Assembly (NCBI GenBank): GCA_021773055.1
Contig: JAJFKV010000031.1
Coordinates: forward strand, 1 to 58,534
DNA: 58,534 nucleotides
Direction: 5' to 3'
DNA from: Woeseiaceae bacterium
Lineage (GTDB): Bacteria > Pseudomonadota > Gammaproteobacteria > Steroidobacterales > Woeseiaceae
Shown one piece after another: positions 19,431-27,118 of this stretch. Under the pieces are notes generated by a model, which searched no databases, was not told the DNA's origin, and worked only from the letters and a program-made list of their open reading frames with translations. How positions within the stretch are numbered: position 1 is the stretch's first letter; each line of letters opens with the position of its first letter. The position numbers and the translations under genes were made by a program.

Positions 19431-19627
19431 TGTCGAAATTTCGCGATTTCCTCGACACAAGTCACAATCATGTCGATGAAATCGACATATACTCCAGATA
19501 TGTCGAAAAACGAGCGAAAAATCGACATGTCAGCAACATACGTCGATCAAATCGACACGTCAGACCAATATGTCGATAAAATCGCATAATTTCGACACGT
19601 TGTGAATTCATGTCGATGAAATCGACA
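19431..19627. repeat. Array of six phased TGTCGA...TCGACA inverted repeats between fhs and fic
   Basis: Six inverted repeats: 19431-19457, 19471-19487, 19501-19527, 19541-19557, 19571-19597 and 19611-19627. Each is TGTCGA, a gap, then TCGACA; gaps alternate 15, 5, 15, 5, 15, 5 bases. Gaps between successive repeats are always 13 bases. Centres are exactly 35 bp apart. Eleven of twelve half-sites are exact; the one at 19541 is CGTCGA. The narrow sites at 19470-19488 and 19610-19628 are identical perfect palindromes, ATGTCGATGAAATCGACAT. All half-sites start in one 10-bp register, so a bound protein would sit on nearly one face of the helix. The array ends 23 bp before the fic start, so it is most likely a multi-site operator for fic, perhaps for fhs too. 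Confidence 0.9.
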
Positions 19628-19650
19628 TAGCCCTGCTCGAGGAACGCTAA

Positions 19651-20805
19651 GTGACTGATTTTAATCCGGAAGTACCCTACAACGACTTGCCATCCCTGCC
19701 GCCTGCAGGAGATCAAATCGAAACGACCCAGATTCTAAAGAGCTGCATAAAATCCAGGGTCGCCCTGGCTGAACTTAAGCAGGCAGCCGAACTCATCCCC
19801 AACTCCGCCGTTTTGGTTAATGCTTTGCCACTGCTGGAGGCCCGTGCGAGTTCCGAAATCGAGAATATCGTCACCACGACGGACAAGCTGTTTGAGTTTG
19901 CCGATATAGCCGAAGATCGCGCAGATGCTGCCACAAAAGAGGCACTTCGTTACCGAACGGCGCTTTATGAAGGCAGCAAAATGGTACAGCGACGCATGTT
20001 GTCGACTGATATGGCTATTCAAATATGTAGCACTATCAAAGGGTTAGAGCTTGATATTCGAGCAGAATCTGGAACAACGCTCAAGAATCGCGTTTCCGGT
20101 GAGACGATTTACACGCCTCCGGTCGGCCAACAGCTATTGATGGACAAACTTGATAACTGGGCGGATTTCATGCACGACGACAGTGATATCGATCCGCTGG
20201 TACGTATGGCTGTGCAGCATTATCAGTTTGAGGCTATTCATCCGTTTTCGGACGGCAATGGTCGCACGGGACGAATTCTCAATATCTTGTTCCTGGTACA
20301 ACACGGCTTGCTGGATTCACCGATCCTGTATCTCAGCCGCTACATCATTCAAAACAAGGCCGCGTACTACCGATTGCTGTCAAAGGTGACACAGGAACAG
20401 GACTGGGCCTCCTGGATTCTCTTTATTCTCGACGGCGTCGAGGAAACCTGCACCTGGACAACGGACAAGATAAAGTCGATCAGGGAACTTATGGAACACA
20501 CAGGGCAATTCGTACAAAAGCAACTGCCAAAGATCTATACCTGGGAGCTCGTCGAACTCCTGTTCAAACAGCCCTACTGTCGTATTGGTAATCTGGTAGA
20601 CAACGGCATCGCGAAACGCCAGACCGCATCTGTGTATTTAAAGCAGCTGTGCGATCTCGGTATTCTCCGCGAAGTTAAATCGGGTCGTGAGAACATATTC
20701 GTGCACCCGAAATACATCGAACTCCTCAGCGGCGAAGAAAACGTCTGGGTCTATTACGCGGGTGTGGAGACAGAAACTGCGGTGGAGGCTGAGCTGGCCA
20801 GCTGA
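19651..20805 (+). CDS. Fic family protein (AMPylase, class II) with C-terminal winged helix
   Basis: A 384-residue Fic protein. The active-site motif HPFSDGNGRTGR is at 197-208, with the catalytic His197 and the phosphate-binding GNGRTGR intact. An N-terminal inhibitory motif SSEIEN (67-72, S/TxxxEG/N) marks it as a self-inhibited class II enzyme. Residues about 285-370 (RIGNLVDNGIAKRQTASVYLKQLCDLGILREV) look like a winged helix-turn-helix, giving it a possible DNA-binding role. Fic enzymes transfer AMP to protein Ser/Thr/Tyr. Start is GTG at 19651 after GAGGAA. A phased repeat array lies immediately upstream and may be bound by this protein's own C-terminal domain; that is inference. Confidence 0.92.
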   Translation: MTDFNPEVPYNDLPSLPPAGDQIETTQILKSCIKSRVALAELKQAAELIPNSAVLVNALPLLEARASSEIENIVTTTDKLFEFADIAEDRADAATKEALRYRTALYEGSKMVQRRMLSTDMAIQICSTIKGLELDIRAESGTTLKNRVSGETIYTPPVGQQLLMDKLDNWADFMHDDSDIDPLVRMAVQHYQFEAIHPFSDGNGRTGRILNILFLVQHGLLDSPILYLSRYIIQNKAAYYRLLSKVTQEQDWASWILFILDGVEETCTWTTDKIKSIRELMEHTGQFVQKQLPKIYTWELVELLFKQPYCRIGNLVDNGIAKRQTASVYLKQLCDLGILREVKSGRENIFVHPKYIELLSGEENVWVYYAGVETETAVEAELAS

Positions 20806-20872
20806 GCGACAGGCATTGCCATCGATTGCTGTTCAACCATAGAATCTCTCCACCTGAGAGCGGAGCCAATGA

Positions 20873-21721
20873 TTGAGTATTAACAGCGGAAGACTGTTTC
20901 GGCTATTCAAGTACATCGTATATGCGCTGCTGGCAGTTAACGTATACCTGTTCTGGAGCGAGGAAGTGCTTACTGCGGCACTGCAATTCCCAAATGGTAT
21001 TGCGCCGCTCAGTCTCATTGACGCCTATGCCGCGACCATAGATACCGCGGCCTGGGTAATTCTTCTGTTGATGTTCGAGCTTGAAACCTATGTCCTCGAA
21101 GATGATCACTTCAATCCTGTCGTAACCTGGTCCCTGCACGGCATAAGAATCGTTTGTTACAGCTTCATTCTTTACGCCTTCTACGGCTACATCGTCAACC
21201 TGGCATTTGTTAATGCGGCGACGCAATTAGGTGGCGTTTCCGACCTTTGTGCACTGGTTAGCGATGGTTGGTCTTACGCCGTCGACTTTGATGAATACAC
21301 AGCATTGTCAGCTGCAAATTGCGGCTCCTTCTCCGACGCAGACACATTCATGCATTTTCCAGGCATGCCTGCAGTTGTGGATGCTACCGGACTCATGGAC
21401 ATTCGAAGACTGGCCTGGGTAGACGTCATCAATGCTGCCGTGTGGCTAATTGTTGTTCTGGTCCTGGAGGCCGACGTCTGGCTGCAGGAACGCAATCGCT
21501 TCGAGGGCGCCTCGCTGTGGATTAGCAACGTCACCAAGTTCGTCCTGTATTCCGCGCTGCTGATAGCGGCGATCTATTGGGGCATTAAGGGTGATTTCGT
21601 CGACTTCTGGGATGCTTTCCTGTGGTTGGTCGCGTTCGTGTTTATTGAGCTCAACGTCTTCGAGTGGCGCCAGGAGGTCCGTGAAACGGCTCAACAGGGC
21701 CAAATCAGGACTTCATCATGA
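20873..21721 (+). CDS. Polytopic membrane protein with repeated acidic helix motif
   Basis: A 282-residue inner-membrane protein with about six hydrophobic segments. Three of them end with a similar acidic pattern: MFELETYVLEDD (near 70), VLEADVWLQER (near 200) and FIELNVFEWRQE (near 265), suggesting internal duplication. A loop of about 70 residues between segments three and four contains two cysteines (DLCALV, ANCGSF). Start is TTG at 20873, with GGAG seven bases upstream. I do not recognise a named family. It is followed by a possible 35-codon membrane peptide gene. Confidence 0.7.
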   Translation: MSINSGRLFRLFKYIVYALLAVNVYLFWSEEVLTAALQFPNGIAPLSLIDAYAATIDTAAWVILLLMFELETYVLEDDHFNPVVTWSLHGIRIVCYSFILYAFYGYIVNLAFVNAATQLGGVSDLCALVSDGWSYAVDFDEYTALSAANCGSFSDADTFMHFPGMPAVVDATGLMDIRRLAWVDVINAAVWLIVVLVLEADVWLQERNRFEGASLWISNVTKFVLYSALLIAAIYWGIKGDFVDFWDAFLWLVAFVFIELNVFEWRQEVRETAQQGQIRTSS

Positions 21722-21813
21722 AACGGTCACTAAAGGATCAGGCGACGGTCATGTAGTCAAACACCCATTCTCGGATGATTCAGTCTCACTAAATACTTCA
21801 CGGGACTGAAAAA

Positions 21814-21921
21814 ATGACTTACGACGAACAGAATCTGGACCTCGACCCCACACTCATCATCCTGGGCCTCGGTTACGCTAGCATGATCTTCATTGCCATC
21901 GGTTGGGTAGCGAGCTTTTAA
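21814..21921 (+). CDS. Possible 35-residue single-pass membrane peptide
   Basis: ATG at 21814 to TAA at 21919-21921. The product is an acidic N-terminus (MTYDEQNLDLDP) followed by one hydrophobic helix (TLIILGLGYASMIFIAIGWV) and a short end. The layout is that of small membrane proteins that modulate larger partners; the nearest candidate is the membrane protein encoded 92 bp upstream. The preceding GGGACTGAAAAA is a weak ribosome site. Its stop overlaps the stop of the convergent gene at 21918. Confidence 0.45.
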   Translation: MTYDEQNLDLDPTLIILGLGYASMIFIAIGWVASF

Positions 21922-22325
21922 GGGCTGATCTCGAGCAATGGGTCTGACTCGGCCCGTTCGAGCAGCTGCGGACTTCGGTCTTTAAGCTTCAGGAAAACGA
22001 GACTGTGATCGGCTGCCAGGGTCATCAGGTAAGGATGCCATCGATCATTTTCGCTGCGACGGTAAAACCCGGAAACAGCCCAGCTCTCACTTTCGGGATA
22101 GACGTACACCTTGCCGACTTTTCGATTCGGAGAAAGCGGATCTACGATTTCGAGAGCATCATCACCGATAAGCGCTGAAATAATTTCACGCGACGACTCA
22201 ATAACTGCAACCTGTAGTGCGCGTTCCTCGCGACCAGCAGGGTTGGTAATCCACTGATAGGACAGGTAGGCAACCAGTAGTCCAGTCAAGAGAACGAAAA
22301 CGGCACGCCCAGTGCGATGATCCAT
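21918..22325 (-). CDS. Single-pass membrane protein, unknown, end of queuosine operon
   Basis: A 135-residue protein with a short cytoplasmic start (MDHRTGR), one membrane helix (AVFVLLTGLLVAYLSYQWI) and a soluble domain of about 105 residues (GKVYVYPESESWAVSGFYRR..., ADHSLVFLKLKD). ATG at 22325 begins 2 bp after the queE stop, so it is the last gene of the que operon. The frame is open back into queE but that start is unsupported. I do not recognise the family. Confidence 0.72.
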   Translation of the reverse strand: MDHRTGRAVFVLLTGLLVAYLSYQWITNPAGREERALQVAVIESSREIISALIGDDALEIVDPLSPNRKVGKVYVYPESESWAVSGFYRRSENDRWHPYLMTLAADHSLVFLKLKDRSPQLLERAESDPLLEISP

Positions 22326-22327
22326 AA

Positions 22328-22972
22328 TCAATCCAGGCCAAGAAACTTGTGTGTCTGTACGCTGAGTTTCCAGCGCGGATTCTTCTTGCAATAGTCTATC
22401 GCGTGTCGCGTGTTTTCGTCACGCTCTGAGCTATCCAGAGGCTGCAGGAAAAAATGTTGAAATGACAGGTGCTCAAACTTGGCGGGCTGTGCACTTTCCT
22501 CCCGCTGCGGGTATACGAGCTTTAGCTCATCGCCCGCAAGCTGCTTCAGACCGGCAGCACCCTTCGGACTAATGCAAAGCCAATCGATTCCAGCGGGTGC
22601 TTCAATCGTGCCGTTGCTTTCGACCCCGATTTCAAAGCCAGCCGCGTGTAATGCTGCAATTGCCAGACCGTCCAGCTGCAGCAGCGGTTCTCCGCCGGTG
22701 CACACGACGTAGGGGTGGACTCCTTCTTGTTGCGTGCCCCAGCACTTTGAAACCGCCGCAGCAAGTTCCACAGCACCTTCAAACTTGCCACCGCCAGGAC
22801 CATCAACACCAACAAATTGCGTATCGCAGAATCGGCAAATCGCCTGTTCGCGATGCTCTTCCCGCCCTGACCACAGGTTACATCCCGAAAAACGCAAGAA
22901 AACAGCAGGCCGGCCCGTATGAGCGCCCTCGCCCTGCAAGGTGTAATAGATTTCCTTAACCGAATACCTCAC
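22328..22972 (-). CDS. queE: 7-carboxy-7-deazaguanine synthase
   Basis: Radical SAM enzyme that converts 6-carboxy-tetrahydropterin to 7-carboxy-7-deazaguanine in queuosine synthesis. 214 residues. The cluster motif is the widened form: first Cys in SGCNLW, then CRFC (C-x14-C-x2-C), as in gammaproteobacterial QueE. TLQGEG near the start and VCTGGEPLLQ are also conserved. Start is GTG at 22970-22972 (VRYSVKEIYYTLQGEG), 1 bp after the queC stop, so the pair is coupled. Confidence 0.93.
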   Translation of the reverse strand: MRYSVKEIYYTLQGEGAHTGRPAVFLRFSGCNLWSGREEHREQAICRFCDTQFVGVDGPGGGKFEGAVELAAAVSKCWGTQQEGVHPYVVCTGGEPLLQLDGLAIAALHAAGFEIGVESNGTIEAPAGIDWLCISPKGAAGLKQLAGDELKLVYPQREESAQPAKFEHLSFQHFFLQPLDSSERDENTRHAIDYCKKNPRWKLSVQTHKFLGLD

Positions 22973-22973
22973 G

Positions 22974-23639
22974 TCAGAGCAGCAATGGATCGACCACACC
23001 CGCTTCCGCAAACCCCCTGGCTCGTAGTGCGCACGCAGGACAATTACCGCAGGGTGGCCGTTGGCCGTTGTAGCAGGTGTGCGTCATAGCCATAGCCGAC
23101 AATGCGCCGAGCCGATCTGCAAGCTCAACAGTCTCCTTCTTGGACAAATGCATGAGGGGTGTGTGTATTTGTATCGCCGCATCCATACCGTTCTGAATCG
23201 CCGTTTGCAGCGAATGGATCGTCTCTTCGCGGCAATCCGGATAGCCACTGTAATCCGTCTGCGCGACTCCCGTCACAAGGTGCCCGATGTTGCGTTGATA
23301 CGCGAACGCTGCAGCGAAGGTCAAGAAGATCAGGTTTCGACCCGGTACAAATGTGTTTGGCAGTCCGGTTTCTGTATCGAGCGCCGATTCGACGGCGATT
23401 TCCTCGGTAGTCAGCGCGTCACCACCAAGCGCCGCAAAGGTATCAATTGGCAATATGACGTTCGGCACGTCCGCGACCTGGGCGATTTCGACGGCAGAAG
23501 TCAGTTCGATGCGATGTCGCTGTCCGTAATCGAAGGTCAAACTTGACACATTTTCGTGGCCAAATTTGTCTATCGCCCAGTACAAACAGGTTGTTGAATC
23601 CTGCCCGCCCGACAAAACCACAAGCGCCGAGTTATTCAT
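22974..23639 (-). CDS. queC: 7-cyano-7-deazaguanine synthase
   Basis: ATP-dependent synthase that makes preQ0 from 7-carboxy-7-deazaguanine and ammonia. 221 residues starting MNNSALVVLSGGQDSTTC, where SGGQDS is the PP-loop. The C-terminal CYNGQRPPCGNCPAC holds the four zinc-binding cysteines. ATG at 23639 lies downstream of AGGATC; the longer frame to 23681 would overlap the upstream gene. Followed by queE. Confidence 0.95.
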   Translation of the reverse strand: MNNSALVVLSGGQDSTTCLYWAIDKFGHENVSSLTFDYGQRHRIELTSAVEIAQVADVPNVILPIDTFAALGGDALTTEEIAVESALDTETGLPNTFVPGRNLIFLTFAAAFAYQRNIGHLVTGVAQTDYSGYPDCREETIHSLQTAIQNGMDAAIQIHTPLMHLSKKETVELADRLGALSAMAMTHTCYNGQRPPCGNCPACALRARGFAEAGVVDPLLL

Positions 23640-23677
23640 CTGCGATCCTGTCCCTGCCAAACCCGGGAAGCGAACGA

Positions 23678-23989
23678 TCAACTGTCATCGGAGCCTCCGA
23701 ACAATGCGTCGAGGGCCGCTTCTGCAGCATCAGATTCCGATTTTCGATCAGGGTCAAAAGCATCATCACGCGGCACAAACCAGTCACAGAAATTAGGCCG
23801 CTCCTTTTCTGTTACGTCCTCGGCACCATCTTCGCGGCACTTTCGTGTCACACGTGGATCAAAGCTGCTGCACATTTTGCACACGTGCACGTCAGCACTG
23901 CACTGCGGGCACTGATCGCGCCGCGATAACGGTAGCGACAGTGCTTCAAGTGATGCGCCACAGCGGTAACAAGCGATGTTATGGGACAC
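23678..23989 (-). CDS. Zinc-ribbon-like small protein upstream of queC
   Basis: A 103-residue protein with CYRCG (near residue 7), CPQC and CKMC pairs, giving an N-terminal double zinc-ribbon-like fold, plus two further cysteines (RKCRED, NFCDWF) and an acidic tail. Start is GTG at 23989 after CCGGAGT. It is 38 bp upstream of queC on the same strand and probably in the same transcript. Similar cysteine-rich proteins are known to me only as hypothetical. A role as a metal carrier or accessory for QueC/QueE is a guess. Confidence 0.72.
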   Translation of the reverse strand: MSHNIACYRCGASLEALSLPLSRRDQCPQCSADVHVCKMCSSFDPRVTRKCREDGAEDVTEKERPNFCDWFVPRDDAFDPDRKSESDAAEAALDALFGGSDDS

Positions 23990-24035
23990 TCCGGTTCCCC
24001 ATTGATGCCTCGGGAAACCGGAGTATAGCCTCTTG

Positions 24036-25790
24036 TCAGTGAGTCTGACTCGGTACGAACTCGTTCATGACTGCTTCCTTGAGAATCTGTGGCGGAAGCA
24101 TGCCCTGGTCCAGAATGAAATCATGAAACGCCTGTTGATCGAAGTTCTCGCGAAGTTTCAATTCGGTCTGCGCCCGTAATGACTGCATTTTGTTGTACCC
24201 GTAGTAGTACGCGGTCGCCTGGCCAGGCATACGGTAGGTATAACGCTCAACCTCATTTTGTGCCCACGATTCACCAATAGCGATGTCATTGATGATAAGA
24301 CTCTTGGCCTCTTCTGGCGTTATCAGGCCAAGATTTAACATGGGATCAAGGAACATCCGGGCCGCACGCATCAGTCGGTATTGCAGGCTGATCATCTGTC
24401 CTTCAAGCGGCAGGTACGGCCGCACTATTGCTTCAGCGTACAATCCCCAGCCTTCAACATTGACGCTATTGAAAGCGAATACAGCGCGTGTCACCGACAC
24501 ACCTGATTCCACGATACTTGAGAACTGCATCTCGTGACCTGGTCGAGCCTCATGTGCAGTCAGCGTCCAGGCGCCGGCTTCGTAAGTGTCATCCGTTTGT
24601 TGCCAGCTCCCATCATCATTTTGCTCCAGCAACGGAATGACAAAGTAAGGATACTCACCCGTGTTACCAATCAGACGCGGAGGCTGCAAATGCGGTGCCG
24701 GCATCGCTGCGGTTTCAGCTGCTGAGGCAATTCGGATTCCTGCGTCGCGATCTGGCAAGGAAATCAGCTTTTCGCGAACAATAATTTCCTCCAAATCACG
24801 CAAAACCGCATTGTAGTGATCCAGTAGCTTGTCACCATCGATGGGGCCGTCCCTCTTCAGGAGCCCGATTACTTCGCGGTAATCGTTGGTGGCGTAACCC
24901 TTCTCCGCTGCTATCAAAGGCGCGAGGGCTTCCATTTCGCCCCGAATATCCATGTAGCCCTTCGTGGCTTGCTCAATGAGGTCCGCCGGTGACGCATCAA
25001 CTCCCCACTGCCGTAGAGCATCTTCGTAGAGATCCATGGGCAGACGATAATCCTCTCGTGCCCGCGGCAGAATTTCGGCGCGCACCCATTCGTTGTAATC
25101 GCGCATCTGACCTGCGAGCGCTGCATAGCTGCCTTCCCAGCCCTGCAAATCAGTGCCCTTCAGGAGCTCTTCAATACCCGTGATCATTGTCTCTGCACGC
25201 TCGAGATCCTGCTCGACTTCGCCACGATAAGGGCCAACCAGTCCCTCAACAGCGAATCGCTCTCGGGACCTGTCCTTCGCCAACTCTGCGTAGGAGGTGT
25301 GACCATCCGTAATACCAGCGTACTTTTCGAGCCGCGCGATTGCCGCTGGATAGCGATCACGTGAATTTTGTGGGTCCAATATGCCGCGTACACCGAAAAA
25401 GATAGTTTGGTTAATATTGTAATAAGGCAGCATTTGCTCGTAGTTGAGATCCGAGCTTCGAACGCCGTCTTTTATTGTCTTGATGAGAATACCCAGATCC
25501 TGTCGAACCTTACTGTCCGACTCATTTTCAAGCCGCTGCTGTAACTCGGCCAGGACGTCTACAGAAATTTTTCTGGACCGCTCGTAGATACCCGATCCCA
25601 GGTCTGATATCTCTTCATCGAGGCCATCCACACCGAGCTGCCCTGCTCCCTCTGGACTGAGCTTGGCAAGCGCATCGAGCACAATTTGTGCGTGCTCATT
25701 GCTCTTTTCGACCCAGGTTGTGGCCTGAACCGGAGCCACAATCGCGATCGAAAAAACCGCAAATAGGCTGAAAGTGATAACTTTTCGCAT
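24036..25790 (-). CDS. DUF885 family secreted hydrolase
   Basis: A 584-residue exported protein with a signal peptide (MRKVITFSLFAVFSIAIVAPVQA). The DUF885 domain fills the rest, with the HExxPGHE-type motif in TAHEARPGHEMQ, a probable metal-binding site; VNVEGWGLYAE is conserved in the family as well. DUF885 proteins are generally viewed as zinc peptidase-like enzymes. A second DUF885 gene lies at 51.7-53.5 kb. No operon partner is evident. The ATG at 25790 begins the signal peptide. Confidence 0.88.
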   Translation of the reverse strand: MRKVITFSLFAVFSIAIVAPVQATTWVEKSNEHAQIVLDALAKLSPEGAGQLGVDGLDEEISDLGSGIYERSRKISVDVLAELQQRLENESDSKVRQDLGILIKTIKDGVRSSDLNYEQMLPYYNINQTIFFGVRGILDPQNSRDRYPAAIARLEKYAGITDGHTSYAELAKDRSRERFAVEGLVGPYRGEVEQDLERAETMITGIEELLKGTDLQGWEGSYAALAGQMRDYNEWVRAEILPRAREDYRLPMDLYEDALRQWGVDASPADLIEQATKGYMDIRGEMEALAPLIAAEKGYATNDYREVIGLLKRDGPIDGDKLLDHYNAVLRDLEEIIVREKLISLPDRDAGIRIASAAETAAMPAPHLQPPRLIGNTGEYPYFVIPLLEQNDDGSWQQTDDTYEAGAWTLTAHEARPGHEMQFSSIVESGVSVTRAVFAFNSVNVEGWGLYAEAIVRPYLPLEGQMISLQYRLMRAARMFLDPMLNLGLITPEEAKSLIINDIAIGESWAQNEVERYTYRMPGQATAYYYGYNKMQSLRAQTELKLRENFDQQAFHDFILDQGMLPPQILKEAVMNEFVPSQTH

Positions 25791-25856
25791 GTAAAATTCT
25801 CCCCTTGTAGGATTCGTCCCCCAATAGATGCCTGTTCGGCCAAAAAGGATTCAAGA

Positions 25857-26477
25857 TTGCTGGATTATTTTGACGATATTCGCCGCAGCCGCAAAATAAC
25901 TCCTGCGGTACTGGCCGCCGCGCTCAGCGCGTGTGCCACTGAAACCGTTCTACTCAACAGCGAACGCATTGAACAGCAGTTCGGCAGCTATGGAATCGAC
26001 GTCCTGGCTAGTGAGGCGGGTTTGCGGCGCTCCAGCCTTTACAGTACGAAGGATGGCGAACGCGTTTGCCGGACTTATGCAGTCGTGCGCTTTACAGACG
26101 AGCCCGACAACAGTTTCAGCCCCGAGCACGCCAAAGTACTTGCCGGCAACTCGCTCGGCGAGGTGTTCAAAGCTAACGGCTGGGCGATTCACAAGCAGAC
26201 CTTGCACATTGGTTCATTTGAGATCGAAAAGTCTGCCTCTGAGATCGCGGTATTGATGAAGCTACTTGAGACTGACACGTTAGCTGTCCACATCTACCAA
26301 CTACTGCTCGCCAAAGACGACCAGGTTTTTGAGTATGCGACAATTATCGAGGCGCACCACCCCGCCTATCTTTCCTGGCACGATCTGCTCGGTATTTATC
26401 ATTACGATGACTCAGAAACTCTATCGACAGAATCGATCTCGGAGCTGATTGCGTTAATAACGTCCAACACCGATTAG
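25857..26477 (+). CDS. Putative lipoprotein, unknown function
   Basis: A 206-residue protein starting at TTG 25857. The basic stretch RRSRK, a short hydrophobic run and LSAC (Cys26) form a lipobox, so it is probably an outer-membrane lipoprotein. The mature part is a mixed alpha/beta domain without motifs I recognise (VCRTYAVVRF, IHKQTLHIGSFEI). The first residues before RRSRK are unusual, and the true start may be slightly further in. Divergent from the DUF885 gene. Confidence 0.65.
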   Translation: MLDYFDDIRRSRKITPAVLAAALSACATETVLLNSERIEQQFGSYGIDVLASEAGLRRSSLYSTKDGERVCRTYAVVRFTDEPDNSFSPEHAKVLAGNSLGEVFKANGWAIHKQTLHIGSFEIEKSASEIAVLMKLLETDTLAVHIYQLLLAKDDQVFEYATIIEAHHPAYLSWHDLLGIYHYDDSETLSTESISELIALITSNTD

Positions 26478-26552
26478 TGGCGATTGTCGTTCTGTATTAA
26501 TGCGACTAGACTCGCGATAGTTTCAATCGAATTCATTACTGAGGGTCAAGCT

Positions 26553-27014
26553 ATGAAAACCAAAGAAGTGCTCAAGCTGGTTCTGACAAGTATTTTTCTG
26601 TTCAGCTTTACTCCTGCACTTGCCGAGGAGTCTGCAGATGATTCGGCCGACGTCTGGTCCGTAATTGAAGAAGAATGGAATGCTAACGAAAAAGGCGACA
26701 AAAAATGGCCCGATCGGCTACTCACTGACGACTTCGCCGGTTGGGGAAAAGGCTCACCGGCACCTCGCGATAAAGCATCGACCAAGATGTGGGACCGGTT
26801 CGAAGATCGGACCGGGAAGATGGTCGCCCACGAACTCTATCCGCTCTCGATTGTCGTCCATGATGACGTCGCGGTTGCTCACTATTTATATAGCAGCGCA
26901 TTCGAATCAAAGAAGGGCGATATTGAAATGAGCAATGGCCGCTACACGGATGTCCTGATCAGAACCGAAGATGGCTGGAAGTTTCTGGCCTGGCATGGCG
27001 GCGACGACGAGTAG
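26553..27014 (+). CDS. Secreted NTF2-like (SnoaL/DUF4440) protein
   Basis: A 153-residue protein with a signal peptide (MKTKEVLKLVLTSIFLFSFTPALA) and an NTF2-like cone-shaped domain: DVWSVIEEEWNANEKGD, then DDFAGWGKG, DVAVAHYLYSSAF, YTDVLIRTEDGWKFLAWHGG. The final DGWKFLAWHGG matches the usual end of DUF4440/SnoaL-like domains. Start ATG 26553 follows GAGGG. Role unknown; such domains bind small hydrophobic molecules or act as ketosteroid-isomerase-like folds. Confidence 0.75.
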   Translation: MKTKEVLKLVLTSIFLFSFTPALAEESADDSADVWSVIEEEWNANEKGDKKWPDRLLTDDFAGWGKGSPAPRDKASTKMWDRFEDRTGKMVAHELYPLSIVVHDDVAVAHYLYSSAFESKKGDIEMSNGRYTDVLIRTEDGWKFLAWHGGDDE

Positions 27015-27118
27015 TTTATTCGCCTGTTTTTCGCTCGGTTAAGGGTCGGTTCAGCTAACGCCCGCTATTATTGGCTCCAATGTAGGCAGGTCCACCATTT
27101 TCCGGACCCGGAGGCCAT

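Noticed and set aside
19431..19627. Regular repeats that look like a short CRISPR array
   Set aside because: Repeat units are themselves palindromes of 17 or 27 bp with 13-bp gaps, too short for CRISPR spacers, and no cas genes are present. An operator-type array fits better.
19468..19716. 82-codon minus-strand open frame across the repeat array and the start of fic
   Set aside because: It is made of translated repeats and fic antisense, has no ribosome site and no protein-like pattern.
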